DNA from: CAMQVM01 sp044433365 | GTDB lineage: Bacteria > Bacteroidota > Bacteroidia > Bacteroidales > Rikenellaceae | NCBI GenBank assembly: GCA_044433365.1 | Contig: JAWXTR010000019.1 | Span: forward strand, 1-33,002 | DNA length: 33,002 nucleotides | Direction: 5' to 3' | Shown here: positions 32,635-33,002 of the stretch, one piece after another | Layout: each line of letters starts with the position of its first letter | How positions within the stretch are numbered: position 1 is the stretch's first letter | The notes under the pieces: model-generated | Seen by the model: the letters and a program-made list of their open reading frames with translations, nothing else | What the model was told of the DNA's origin: nothing | The model's database searches: none | Translations under genes and position numbers: made by a program

Positions 32635-32860
32635 ATGTGAATAATTTTTGTTTTTTAATTTGAAGAATTACAAAGGAATTAAAAAAAGATATAAAAAAAC
32701 TCATTATAGGTTTGAAAATTACGTTACCTAAACGTATAAATTACAATTAATATTCTGATTTTCAGAAGTATTATGTATTACATCCAACATTATAAAAATT
32801 ATTACAAACAACTCTACAAACAGAGGTTCTTAAAAAAATTGCATTTTTTTCTTGAAAAAA

Positions 32861-32891
32861 TTTGGAAGTTCAAAAAAAAGCATTACCTTTG
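32861..32891 (+). promoter_or_regulatory. promoter of tRNA-Val
   Basis: TTTG at 32861-32864, 19 bp, TACCTTTG at 32884-32891. Transcription would begin about 25 nt upstream of the tRNA. Confidence 0.75.
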
Positions 32892-32923
32892 CAGAGCAAT
32901 TCAGAAAAAGGAATAGCAATTAA

Positions 32924-32998
32924 GGGAGCATAGCTCAGCTGGTTCAGAGCACCTGCCTTACAAGCAGGGGGTCATAGGTTCGAATCCTATTGTTCCCA
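32924..32998 (+). tRNA. tRNA-Val (anticodon TAC)
   Basis: A 75-nt cloverleaf: acceptor GGGAGCA with TGTTCCC (one G-T pair), D stem GCTC/GAGC, anticodon stem CCTGC/GCAGG with loop CTTACAA (anticodon TAC at 32959-32961), T loop TTCGAAT, discriminator A. CCA is not encoded. The window ends 4 bases later; more tRNA genes may follow. Confidence 0.97.
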
Positions 32999-33002
32999 CA
33001 TC

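Noticed and set aside
32635..32998. Functional link between tRNA-Val and the ilv operon (tRNA-dependent attenuation)
   Set aside because: The genes are divergent, and no leader peptide with Val/Ile codons or T-box is visible upstream of ilvD. Probably coincidence.

Overview
The window looks like a chromosomal segment of a low-GC Bacteroidales bacterium. The evidence is a SusC/SusD pair, a MurF-alanine racemase fusion of the kind found in Bacteroidetes, S41 and M23-LysM wall enzymes, and Bacteroidetes-type promoters (TTTG, 19-20 bp, TAnnTTTG). Shine-Dalgarno sequences are nearly absent. I cannot fix the genus; a Rikenellaceae-like organism is a guess.

Layout. 1-400: tail of a possible plus-strand gene with a strong terminator. 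397-2731 (minus): XRE-cupin regulator and acyl-CoA synthetase. 3056-4594 (minus): secreted GH29 fucosidase with its own promoter and terminator. 4724-13561 (minus): housekeeping run in the order S41 protease, murF-alr, M23-LysM peptidase, priA, GT4 glycosyltransferase. 13612-15209 (plus): GT2 glycosyltransferase and plsY. 15312-15598: tRNA-Gly(TCC) and tRNA-Thr(GGT) with promoter and terminator. 15636-16504: palindromic repeats around a transposase remnant, touching the end of an HsdR_N-like gene. 17134-21772: susC-susD with promoter, intercistronic hairpin and terminator. 22166-23600 (minus): unrecognised lipoprotein behind a structured, terminator-containing leader. 24218-24925: membrane protein. 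25177-25516 (minus): probable free-standing structured RNA of about 340 nt. 25779-32634 (minus): ilvD-ilvB-ilvN-ilvC-ilvA for isoleucine/valine synthesis. 32924-32998: tRNA-Val(TAC).

How the genes fit together. MurF-Alr, the M23-LysM peptidase and the S41 protease act on the cell envelope. PlsY makes lysophosphatidic acid, and the two glycosyltransferases probably build surface glycans. The fucosidase and SusCD point to glycan foraging, although SusCD has no enzyme beside it. The ilv cluster covers every step to the branched-chain 2-oxo acids except the final transamination.

Points most worth a second look: (1) PriA has kept its fold and all eight zinc cysteines but has lost nearly every helicase motif, so its motor looks dead. 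(2) The lipoprotein leader holds three mutually exclusive pairing segments and a terminator, as expected of an attenuator, plus segments complementary to the signal-peptide codons. (3) The 340-nt RNA candidate has its own -7 box, several hairpins (one with a GNRA loop) and an intrinsic terminator, and I could not match it to a known family. (4) Two families of extragenic inverted repeats pepper the intergenic regions, and one supplies the stop codon of the HsdR_N-like gene. All family calls are from reading motifs; no search was run.
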